NCBI GenBank assembly: GCA_017627115.1
Contig: JAGAHK010000083.1
Coordinates: forward strand, 1-8,825
Origin: Bacillota bacterium
GTDB lineage: Bacteria > Bacillota > Clostridia > Lachnospirales > CAG-274
Length of the DNA stretch: 8,825 nucleotides
Direction: 5' to 3'
Below, one piece after another: positions 1 to 5,944 of the stretch (position 1 is its first letter; every line of letters begins with the position of its first letter). The notes beneath the pieces were generated by a model. The model worked only from the letters and a program-made list of their open reading frames with translations. It did no database searches and was not told the origin of the DNA. Position numbers and translations under genes: made by a program.

Positions 1-7
1 AAACATC

Positions 8-553
8 ATGAAAAAGGCTTTTATTTTTGAAGCTTTGGCTGTAATTATCACCCTTGCTGCAATTTTAATATCGGAAAATCTGCCGCGTAACGCAGTTATT
101 TTTGAAATGTATGTCATTCCGGATGTAGAATCTTCCCCCGCCTACGGCTACGGATTTTTTTGGCACGAGACTTCCGCTGTTGTTGAACAAAAAGGCTTTG
201 ACTGCTATATTACAACACAGCACGGACATACAATATCCGCAAAAGCCACACCACAGGGAGCAGCTTTTGTTTTTACAGACCCGAAGACATATTCGGGGAA
301 GATGTCGCCCGCCGATGCACTAAAACTCAAACGGATAAGCAGCTATATAAAAAGCGCCTACAATACGGGTGATGACATTATACAGCATGACGGAGACCAT
401 ATTTACATTTATACCGACGGATCATATTATCAAGGTTCAAGTGATAAAAAAACGGATTTTTACAAAGAACTCATGACCGATGATAAATTTAATGAACTTA
501 TCGGCTTGATAGATAAATACACAATAACGGAGCAGAAAGAGGAAATAAAATGA
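8..553 (+). CDS. Hypothetical membrane-anchored or secreted protein
   Basis: I do not recognise this 181-residue protein. It begins MKK followed by a hydrophobic stretch (about residues 5-22), which reads as a signal anchor or uncleaved signal peptide. No lipobox cysteine and no clear signal-peptidase site are visible. The rest looks like a soluble extracytoplasmic domain: aromatic-rich around residues 45-55, with a Tyr/Asp-rich stretch near residues 125-145 and a lysine-rich end. It has one cysteine, in the middle, and no catalytic motif I can name. The stop codon overlaps the hslO start as ATGA, so the two are very likely cotranscribed and translationally coupled. The ATG at 8 fits the signal-like N-terminus, but only seven bases lie upstream, so its ribosome binding site cannot be judged and a start outside the window is possible. 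The gene is inferred from its intact length, this overlap and codon use like that of hslO. Confidence 0.75.
   Translation: MKKAFIFEALAVIITLAAILISENLPRNAVIFEMYVIPDVESSPAYGYGFFWHETSAVVEQKGFDCYITTQHGHTISAKATPQGAAFVFTDPKTYSGKMSPADALKLKRISSYIKSAYNTGDDIIQHDGDHIYIYTDGSYYQGSSDKKTDFYKELMTDDKFNELIGLIDKYTITEQKEEIK
538..543 (+). promoter_or_regulatory. Ribosome binding site of hslO
   Basis: AGAGGA lies 6 nt before the ATG at 550 and inside the last codons of the upstream hypothetical gene. It supports the 550 start and coupled translation across the ATGA overlap. Confidence 0.7.
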
Positions 554-1425
554 GTGATATTATTTTAAGAGGAACCTTTGGGAACAACAGCGGCAGAATT
601 TTTGTCGCAAACACACACGATACGGTAAATCAGGCTTTTGAGTACCACAAGACAACGCCCGTAATGACTGCGGCACTTGGCAGAGCGCTTACGGGTGCGG
701 CAATGATGGGCAGTATGCTCAAAGGTGAAAACGACCTTCTGACCATAACCGTAAAAGGCGACGGTCCCGGTGCGGGGCTTACCGTAACTGCCGACAGCAA
801 GGCGCGTGTAAAGGGTTATGTGTACAATCCCGTTGCGGATATGCCTCTCAAACCAAACGGCAAACTCGATGTTGCGGGCGCTCTCGGTTTCGGAAATATG
901 ACGGTAATAAAAGACCTCGGCTTAAAAGAACCGTATGTAGGACAGATACCCCTTGTCAGCGGCGAGATAGCGGAAGATCTGACATACTACTTTGCAAAAA
1001 GCGAGCAGGTACCTTCCGCAGTTGCTTTGGGCGTGCTTGTTGACCGCGATTACACCGTAAAGCAGAGCGGCGGCTTTATTATACAGATGCTGCCGAACGC
1101 CGAGGATGAGATGATAGATGCGCTTGAAGAAAAAATGCGCACGCTGCCAAGTATAACACAAATGCTTGAAAAAGGCATGAGCTGTGAGGATATAATGAAT
1201 GAAACGGTGGGCAGCTTCGATCCCGTTATAATGGACAAGATACCCGTTGAATACTACTGCAACTGTAACAGAGAGCGTGTTGAAAAGGCGCTTGTATCGG
1301 TCGGCAGAGAAGAACTTGAAGATATTTTAAAAAAAGATAAAAAGGCAACGCTGCACTGTCATTTCTGCAACAAAGATTATCTTTTCAGCGAGGATGATAT
1401 AAGAAATATACTGAACAGGCAATAA
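550..1425 (+). CDS. hslO: Hsp33 redox-regulated molecular chaperone
   Basis: Hsp33 is a cytoplasmic holdase. Under oxidative stress it loses zinc, forms disulfides, partly unfolds and binds unfolding proteins. The 291-residue product has the usual family length and layout: an N-terminal chaperone domain (about 1-180), a linker, and a C-terminal zinc switch. The switch is directly visible as Cys237-x-Cys239, 30 residues, then Cys270-x-x-Cys273, matching the CxC...CxxC signature. The N-terminal segments around GRALTGAAMMGSMLKG and GDGPGAG are typical of the family. The ATG at 550 overlaps the previous stop (ATGA) and has an AGAGGA site 6 nt upstream. hemW starts 4 nt after the stop, so the three genes look like one operon. 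All four zinc ligands are present, so the redox switch should work. Identification is firm; the redox role is taken from the family. Confidence 0.96.
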   Translation: MSDIILRGTFGNNSGRIFVANTHDTVNQAFEYHKTTPVMTAALGRALTGAAMMGSMLKGENDLLTITVKGDGPGAGLTVTADSKARVKGYVYNPVADMPLKPNGKLDVAGALGFGNMTVIKDLGLKEPYVGQIPLVSGEIAEDLTYYFAKSEQVPSAVALGVLVDRDYTVKQSGGFIIQMLPNAEDEMIDALEEKMRTLPSITQMLEKGMSCEDIMNETVGSFDPVIMDKIPVEYYCNCNRERVEKALVSVGREELEDILKKDKKATLHCHFCNKDYLFSEDDIRNILNRQ

Positions 1426-1429
1426 AAAA

Positions 1430-2518
1430 ATGAACACTTTAAGCTTATATATCCACATTCCGTTTTGCATAAAAAAATGCGCATACTGTGATTTTTTAAG
1501 CGCCCCGCAATTCGATGCCGCGGGCGCTTATTTTGCTGCGCTCAAAAAAGAGATAAACGCTTTTGAGACAGATAAGGAGATCTATTCGATATTTTTCGGC
1601 GGAGGTACGCCGAGCGCCGTAGATGAAAGGTATATTGCGGACATTCTTGACCTTATTGCAAAAAAATACAGTATTGCAAGGGGCTGTGAGATAAGTCTTG
1701 AATCCAATCCGGGCACACTCACCGAGAACAAGCTCAGAACCTATAAGAATTCGGGTGTGAACCGTATAAGTATGGGTGCGCAGAGTTTTGACGACCGTCT
1801 TTTGAAGATATTGGGCAGGATACACAGCAAAAACGGGATAATAAAAAGCTTTGAGCTTGTGAAAAAGCACTTTGACAACCATAATCTCGACCTTATGTTT
1901 GCCCTGCCCTCGCAGAGCCTTGAAGATTGGCAGGATACGCTTGAAAACGCTATAAAGCTTGAACCGACACATATTTCAGCCTACAGTCTTATTATAGAAG
2001 AAGGTACGCCTTTTTACGATAAATACGAACCTGCAGACGAAAAGCTCGACCGCGATATGTACTATGCCGCACGCGATCTTCTTGCAGAAAACGGTTACAG
2101 ACAATACGAAATATCGAATTTTGCAAAAACGGGCTTTGAGTGCAGACATAATCTGGTCTATTGGCAGGGCGGCGATTACAAGGGCTTTGGTCTCGGTGCG
2201 GCAAGTCTGATAAACAGCAGCCGACTTAAAAACACCGAGGATATGCAGCGGTATCTTGACGGAAAAACCATTGCCGAGACCATAGTTTTAAGCCGTTTTG
2301 AACAAATGCAGGAGTTTGTGATGCTCGGACTGCGCTGCACGGACGGCATAAGTGCAGAAAAATTCAAAAACACCTTTGAGACCGATATTTACACCGCGTT
2401 TGGCGATATTATAAAAAAACACGAAAAATCGGGACTGCTTGAGATAAGCGGCGATAATATCCGCCTGACAAAAAAAGGTATCGACCTTTCAAATATGGTC
2501 TTTGTGGATCTTGTGTAG
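1430..2518 (+). CDS. hemW: HemW-type radical SAM heme chaperone (HemN-like)
   Basis: HemW proteins bind heme and a [4Fe-4S] cluster and are thought to deliver heme to respiratory enzymes. They are often misannotated as oxygen-independent coproporphyrinogen oxidase. The radical SAM motif is Cys13-x3-Cys17-x2-Cys20, followed by Asp21-Phe22. True HemN has a further cysteine just after this motif (CxxxCxxCxC), and Phe22 here points to HemW. Other family marks are GGGTPS at 57-62, ESNPG at 91-95, YEISNFAK at 226-233, and HNLVYW at 240-245 followed by GGDYKGFGLGAAS. The last segment is typical of HemW, and its histidine lies in the conserved HNxxYW motif. A C-terminal HemN_C-type domain fills about 290-362. 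At 362 residues it is slightly short but complete. It starts 4 nt after hslO, with CAGG about 10 nt before the ATG, so the two are cotranscribed. Heme transfer rather than synthesis is inferred from the motif. Confidence 0.93.
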   Translation: MNTLSLYIHIPFCIKKCAYCDFLSAPQFDAAGAYFAALKKEINAFETDKEIYSIFFGGGTPSAVDERYIADILDLIAKKYSIARGCEISLESNPGTLTENKLRTYKNSGVNRISMGAQSFDDRLLKILGRIHSKNGIIKSFELVKKHFDNHNLDLMFALPSQSLEDWQDTLENAIKLEPTHISAYSLIIEEGTPFYDKYEPADEKLDRDMYYAARDLLAENGYRQYEISNFAKTGFECRHNLVYWQGGDYKGFGLGAASLINSSRLKNTEDMQRYLDGKTIAETIVLSRFEQMQEFVMLGLRCTDGISAEKFKNTFETDIYTAFGDIIKKHEKSGLLEISGDNIRLTKKGIDLSNMVFVDLV

Positions 2519-2525
2519 AATATAT

Positions 2526-2557
2526 GCAAAATCGCTGTAACAGGTATTTGCGTTTTT
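2526..2557 (+). terminator. Possible weak terminator after hemW
   Basis: GCAAA (2526-2530) pairs with TTTGC (2547-2551). A small inner CTG-TAA-CAG hairpin lies between them, and a run of five T (2553-2557) follows almost at once. The stem is short and interrupted, so termination would be partial. It overlaps the proposed -35 box of the rqcH promoter. Confidence 0.3.
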
Positions 2558-2576
2558 ATAACAGATATGATATGAT
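2548..2576 (+). promoter_or_regulatory. Predicted sigma-A-type promoter of rqcH
   Basis: TTGCGT (2548-2553) is a fair -35 box. A 17-nt spacer separates it from TATGAT (2571-2576), which matches the -10 consensus at five of six positions. The -10 lies in a short ATATG tandem run (ATATGATATGATATA). Transcription would start near 2583 and leave a leader of about 65 nt before the rqcH ATG. Confidence 0.5.
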
Positions 2577-2603
2577 ATAAAATAAAGAACATTTCCGAAG
2601 AAG

Positions 2604-2622
2604 TATGCGCACTCTGCGCGTA
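2604..2622 (+). promoter_or_regulatory. Hairpin in the rqcH leader
   Basis: TATGCGCA (2604-2611) and TGCGCGTA (2615-2622) form an 8-bp stem with one G-T wobble and a 3-nt loop CTC. It lies between the predicted promoter and the AAAGGA ribosome binding site (2631-2636). No T-tract follows, so it is not a terminator. It may affect mRNA stability or translation initiation; a function is not shown. Confidence 0.4.
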
Positions 2623-2647
2623 AATATACAAAAGGACTGATATACAT

Positions 2648-4429
2648 ATGGCATTTGACGGTATAATGATACGCAGCATCATAGACGAGCTGAACGATAA
2701 AATAGTGGGCGGACGCATAGACAAGGTCTATCAGCCCGAAAGTGACGAGATAATTTTAGGCATACGCTCATTCGGTGTGGGCTGCAAGCTTTTGCTGACG
2801 GCCAACCCCTCACATCCCCGCTTGCAGCTGACGGAAAGAAGCAGGGAAAATCCGCCCGAACCGCCGCTTTTTTGCATGGTCTTGCGCAAACACATACAAA
2901 GCGGCAAAATACTGGAGATAACACAGCCCTCTTTTGAACGTATAGTCAACATTAAAATAGAAGCCCTGAACGAAATGGGCGATTATACGATAAAAACGCT
3001 TGTTCTGGAGATAATGGGCAGGCACAGCAATCTTATACTTATTGACGAAAACAACACCATACTTGAATGTGCGCGGCACGTAAGCTTTGACAAAAGCTCG
3101 GTAAGGCAGGTATTGCCCGGAAAAGAATATGTGCTGCCGCCCTCGCAGGACAAGACGGACACGCTGACTCTTGACGAGAATAATTTTGCAAAGGTGCTTG
3201 CCGCAAATCAGAGCGACAAGGCATTTGCTGCCATATACAAAGGTTTCACGGGCATAAGTCCCGTTATTGCCGATGAGATATGCCACAATGCGGATGTTGC
3301 AAGTGAAAAGCCCGCAGGCACACTCACAGAGAATGAGAAGGCACGCATTTACAGGGCGTTTTCCGATATAGTCGAAAAAATCAAAAACAGCGATTTCAAG
3401 CCGCAGATGGTCATAAACGATGACAAGATAGTGGATTTTGTACCCTTTGACCTCAATATTTTCAAACTGCTGCAAAAACGCATCTACGATACGCCCTCAA
3501 AACTGACAGAAGATTATTACGCCACACGCGACCTCGTTTACCGTATGAATCAGAAAACGCATGACCTGCGCCGACTGATAACGCAGAACATAGAGCGCTG
3601 TGTAAAAAAGCGTTCCATACAGCAAAAGGAGCTTCGCAGTATAGAAAACCGCGAGCAGCTGAAACTCTGCGGTGAACTGATAACGGCAAATATATATGCG
3701 ATCAAGCAGGGCATGACAACGGTAAAGCTGCAAAACTACTACAGTGAGGAACAGGAGTTTGTGGAGGTCGAGCTTGACGGCTCACTTACACCTGCGGAGA
3801 ACGCACAGAAATACTTTAAGCGCTACAACAAAGCAAAGCGCACCCTTGCCGCACTCGAAGAACAGACGGCGGCAAACGACGAGGAGCTTGCATACCTTGA
3901 GACCGTATTAAACAGCGTAAACAACTGTGAAAACGAGCAGGATATAAAAGAGATACGCAAAGAACTGCGCGATCAGGGCTATATCAAGAAAGACGGCGGC
4001 AAAAAAGACCGCAAAACGGGCAAAAAGTCGGCACCGCTGCACTTTGTTTCAAGCGACGGCTTTGATATATTTGTCGGCAAAAACAACACGCAGAACGACG
4101 AACTTACGCTTAAAACGGCGCACAGCACGGATATATGGTTCCATACCAAAAATATCCCCGGCTCACACGTTATTGTTATATCGCGCGGTATGGATGTACC
4201 CGATGCCACACTTACCGAAGCTGCCACGCTTGCGGCTTACTACAGCAAGGCGCAGGAGTCGTCCATGGTGCCCGTTGATTACACGCCGCGGAAAAACGTA
4301 CACAAGCCCAACGGCGCAAAACCGGGCTTTGTCATCTTCACTCATCAAAAAACGCTTGCAGTCACTCCTGACGAAACACAACTAAAAAAAATACTGGCGC
4401 AAGAAAATCCCCATACGCAGTGCAATTAA
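2648..4429 (+). CDS. rqcH: RqcH, NFACT-family ribosome quality-control factor
   Basis: RqcH (bacterial NEMF/Rqc2; older names fibronectin-binding protein A or FbpA) binds stalled 50S subunits carrying peptidyl-tRNA. It recruits tRNA-Ala and adds C-terminal alanine tails that mark the nascent chain for degradation. The 593-residue protein has the family layout: NFACT-N (about 1-180, opening MAFDGI), a helix-hairpin-helix region near 195-220, a charged coiled-coil segment (about 280-445), and the C-terminal NFACT-R (DUF814) domain from about 464. The last includes DIWFH at 495-499 and GSHV at 505-508. Arg98 of the functional Asp-Arg pair (Asp97-Arg98 in Bacillus subtilis) is present, but position 97 is Glu. 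AAAGGA lies 11 nt before the ATG. The gene is 129 bp after hemW with a candidate promoter of its own. The last codons and stop lie within a perfect inverted repeat that probably ends the transcript. The fibronectin-binding label should not be taken literally. Confidence 0.95.
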   Translation: MAFDGIMIRSIIDELNDKIVGGRIDKVYQPESDEIILGIRSFGVGCKLLLTANPSHPRLQLTERSRENPPEPPLFCMVLRKHIQSGKILEITQPSFERIVNIKIEALNEMGDYTIKTLVLEIMGRHSNLILIDENNTILECARHVSFDKSSVRQVLPGKEYVLPPSQDKTDTLTLDENNFAKVLAANQSDKAFAAIYKGFTGISPVIADEICHNADVASEKPAGTLTENEKARIYRAFSDIVEKIKNSDFKPQMVINDDKIVDFVPFDLNIFKLLQKRIYDTPSKLTEDYYATRDLVYRMNQKTHDLRRLITQNIERCVKKRSIQQKELRSIENREQLKLCGELITANIYAIKQGMTTVKLQNYYSEEQEFVEVELDGSLTPAENAQKYFKRYNKAKRTLAALEEQTAANDEELAYLETVLNSVNNCENEQDIKEIRKELRDQGYIKKDGGKKDRKTGKKSAPLHFVSSDGFDIFVGKNNTQNDELTLKTAHSTDIWFHTKNIPGSHVIVISRGMDVPDATLTEAATLAAYYSKAQESSMVPVDYTPRKNVHKPNGAKPGFVIFTHQKTLAVTPDETQLKKILAQENPHTQCN

Positions 4430-4444
4430 TGCGTATGGGGATTT
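4405..4444 (+). terminator. Inverted repeat over the rqcH stop, probable terminator
   Basis: AAATCCCCATACGC (4405-4418) and GCGTATGGGGATTT (4431-4444) form a perfect 14-bp stem with a 12-nt loop (4419-4430). The rqcH stop TAA (4427-4429) lies in the loop, and the left arm encodes the last residues of the protein. On the + strand only ATTT ends the stem and no long T-tract follows. Read on the - strand the stem runs into ATTTTCTT, so it could also stop transcripts coming from the NADH dehydrogenase gene. The structure is certain from sequence; its direction and strength are inferred. Confidence 0.7.
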
Positions 4445-4473
4445 CGTATCTGCATAACCAATTTTTTCTATTA

Positions 4474-4497
4474 AGACAGCGGCAAAGTCAGCCGTCT
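4474..4497 (-). terminator. Possible weak hairpin over the NADH dehydrogenase stop
   Basis: AGA plus CGGC (4474-4476, 4480-4483) can pair with GCCG plus TCT (4491-4497), leaving a 3-nt bulge and a 7-nt loop. The loop contains the TGA stop of the - strand gene. The downstream sequence on the - strand is not T-rich, so this alone would be a poor terminator. Confidence 0.25.
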
Positions 4498-5759
4498 CTC
4501 ATTTCCGTATCGTTGATAACGCGTCCAAGACGCAACCCAAACAGGAAATTCCAGAACCATTTGTAGGCCACCGTCAGATTTGTGTATGTGCCCGCAAGGC
4601 GCATCAAGTGTACAACCATCCATGCAACCCACGCAAAAAAGCCGCGCATTTTCATGCTGCCCATTGAGACGACGGCATGACCACGGCAGATTGTCGCCAT
4701 CGCCCCTACATCCTTATATGTGAACTCGGAAAGCTTCGCGTTAGGATCGCGTAACAATTTCTTGATATTATCGACGCAAACTGTAGCTTGTTGTGTCGCA
4801 ACCGGCGCCACCGTTGCCAACGGTCGACCGTCCTGCATAAAGTTCGCACAATCGCCGATAGCAAAAATCTCGGGATGTCCTTTGACCTGCAAAGTCTTTT
4901 CCACAATGACGCGACCCGCTCGGTCGGTTTCCGCGCCGAGATTTTTGACGAATGAAACAGCCTTAACGCCCGCCGCCCAAATAACGGTTTTCGTTGGAAT
5001 TGCGCTGCCGTCCTTTAATTTCAGTTCTTCACCGTCATAATCCATGACCTGTGTCGAAGTGCGGACATCAACCTTGCGAATATCACGCAGCACACGAATC
5101 GTCTCTTGCTGAAGCGAATCCGGCATCATCGCCAGCACATGATCCATAGCTTCGACCAGAACAACCTTCGCTTCGGAAAAATCGAGATTGTGATATTCAT
5201 GCGCCATGACTCCGTAAATCAACTCGGAAAGCGCACCCGCACACTCGACGCCAGTCGGTCCGCCGCCGACGCAGACAAAGGTTAACATCCGACGCCGCTC
5301 AACCGCGTCATCGCACTTTGTAGCATCCTCAAACATCCGCAGGACATGGTTGCGAATTGCGACAGCCTGTTGCAATGTCTTCATGCCGAAAGAATGTTGC
5401 GCAACGTTTTCCATGCCGAAGAAATTTGTCGTCGCTCCCGCCGCAAGCACGAGATAGTCATACGGCACTTCGCCGTGATCGGTAATCAGGACTTTTTTTT
5501 CTGTATCGAAATTTTCCGCATGCGCCATAAAGAAAAGCACATTTTTCGTATTGCGGAAAAAAGCACGAATCGGATATGCAATTTCATTCTCGTCTAACTC
5601 CGAAGTCGAAAGCTGATAGAGCAGCGGCTGAAAAACATGAAAATTATTCCTGTCGATTATCGTGACGTCGACTGGAAGCTCCGACAGCCCTTTCGCCACT
5701 TTAACGCCGCCGAAACCAGCGCCAACGACAACAATATGCGGCCTTTTTGTGTTTACCAT
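4488..5759 (-). CDS. ndh: Type II NADH dehydrogenase (NDH-2)
   Basis: NDH-2 is a single-subunit, membrane-bound FAD enzyme that passes electrons from NADH to quinone without pumping protons. The 423-residue product has two Rossmann motifs: GAGFGG at 13-18 for FAD, and GGGPTG at 165-170 for NADH, followed by Glu172, a conserved NDH-2 active-site acid. IGDCANF at 301-307 is the second FAD contact. The quinone-site motif AQxAxQ appears as APVATQ (318-323), with Pro for the first Gln. The C-terminal part (about 373-410) is rich in Trp, Phe and Leu, as expected for amphipathic membrane anchoring. I chose the ATG at 5759 because AAAGGA lies 6 nt upstream. An in-frame ATG at 5780 would add seven residues but has no good ribosome binding site. 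The gene has a candidate promoter and is separated from hexokinase by a terminator, so it is probably monocistronic. The physiological acceptor (menaquinone, perhaps feeding fumarate reduction) is inferred. Confidence 0.93.
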   Translation of the reverse strand: MVNTKRPHIVVVGAGFGGVKVAKGLSELPVDVTIIDRNNFHVFQPLLYQLSTSELDENEIAYPIRAFFRNTKNVLFFMAHAENFDTEKKVLITDHGEVPYDYLVLAAGATTNFFGMENVAQHSFGMKTLQQAVAIRNHVLRMFEDATKCDDAVERRRMLTFVCVGGGPTGVECAGALSELIYGVMAHEYHNLDFSEAKVVLVEAMDHVLAMMPDSLQQETIRVLRDIRKVDVRTSTQVMDYDGEELKLKDGSAIPTKTVIWAAGVKAVSFVKNLGAETDRAGRVIVEKTLQVKGHPEIFAIGDCANFMQDGRPLATVAPVATQQATVCVDNIKKLLRDPNAKLSEFTYKDVGAMATICRGHAVVSMGSMKMRGFFAWVAWMVVHLMRLAGTYTNLTVAYKWFWNFLFGLRLGRVINDTEMRDG

Positions 5760-5765
5760 GAAGAT

Positions 5766-5771
5766 TCCTTT
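5766..5771 (-). promoter_or_regulatory. Ribosome binding site that sets the ndh start
   Basis: AAAGGA on the - strand ends 6 nt before the ATG at 5759. The alternative upstream ATG at 5780 has only GGGA directly against it, which is too close. This favours the 423-residue form. Confidence 0.65.
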
Positions 5772-5804
5772 TCCTTTCATAATCCCATCAAAAAAATATC
5801 TGCA

Positions 5805-5810
5805 ATTATA
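5805..5810 (-). promoter_or_regulatory. Predicted -10 box of the ndh promoter
   Basis: A perfect TATAAT lies on the - strand about 45 nt before the chosen ATG, preceded by TATGA and an A/T-rich spacer with a run of seven T. No good -35 hexamer is found at 16-18 nt (best is TTACTT), so the promoter may rely on its -10 or on an activator. Confidence 0.5.
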
Positions 5811-5874
5811 TCATATTCCTTAAAAAAAGTAAGCGAAGACAACCAGTCCAACGGACACGAAATGCGGTTCCAAT

Positions 5875-5920
5875 AAAAAGCCGGTCCAAAGCGGAAAAAT
5901 TCTCCGCTCCGAACCGGCTT
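5875..5920 (-). terminator. Intrinsic terminator of the hexokinase transcript
   Basis: On the - strand AAGCCGGT (5920-5913) pairs with ACCGGCTT (5885-5878). Inside it a second stem AGCGGA/TCCGCT (5908-5903 with 5895-5890) caps the structure after a 4-by-4 internal loop. The stem runs into TTTTTATT. It begins 24 nt after the hexokinase stop. This is a strong Rho-independent terminator that separates the hexokinase unit from ndh. Confidence 0.85.
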
Positions 5921-5944
5921 AAATCTTCTTTGGAAAACTCTTCG

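Noticed and set aside
1496..1972. Antisense open frame of 158 codons inside hemW
   Set aside because: The hemW frame carries the radical SAM and HNxxYW motifs across this stretch; the antisense product has no recognisable feature.
1430..2518. Annotation as oxygen-independent coproporphyrinogen oxidase HemN
   Set aside because: The extra cysteine of the CxxxCxxCxC motif is missing (Phe22 instead) and the HNxxYW segment is present, both of which point to HemW.
2810..3475. Antisense open frame of 221 codons inside rqcH
   Set aside because: It lies wholly within a well-identified gene, has no ribosome binding site I can see, and its product is a Cys/Tyr/Phe-rich sequence typical of an antisense shadow.
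5760..5780. Seven-residue N-terminal extension of NDH-2 from the ATG at 5780
   Set aside because: Its upstream region lacks a correctly spaced ribosome binding site, while the codons of the extension themselves form the good AAAGGA site for the ATG at 5759.
5760..5944. Possible small RNA or gene in the 185-bp gap between hexokinase and ndh
   Set aside because: The gap is fully accounted for by the hexokinase terminator and the ndh -10 box and leader; no open frame with a ribosome binding site was found there.
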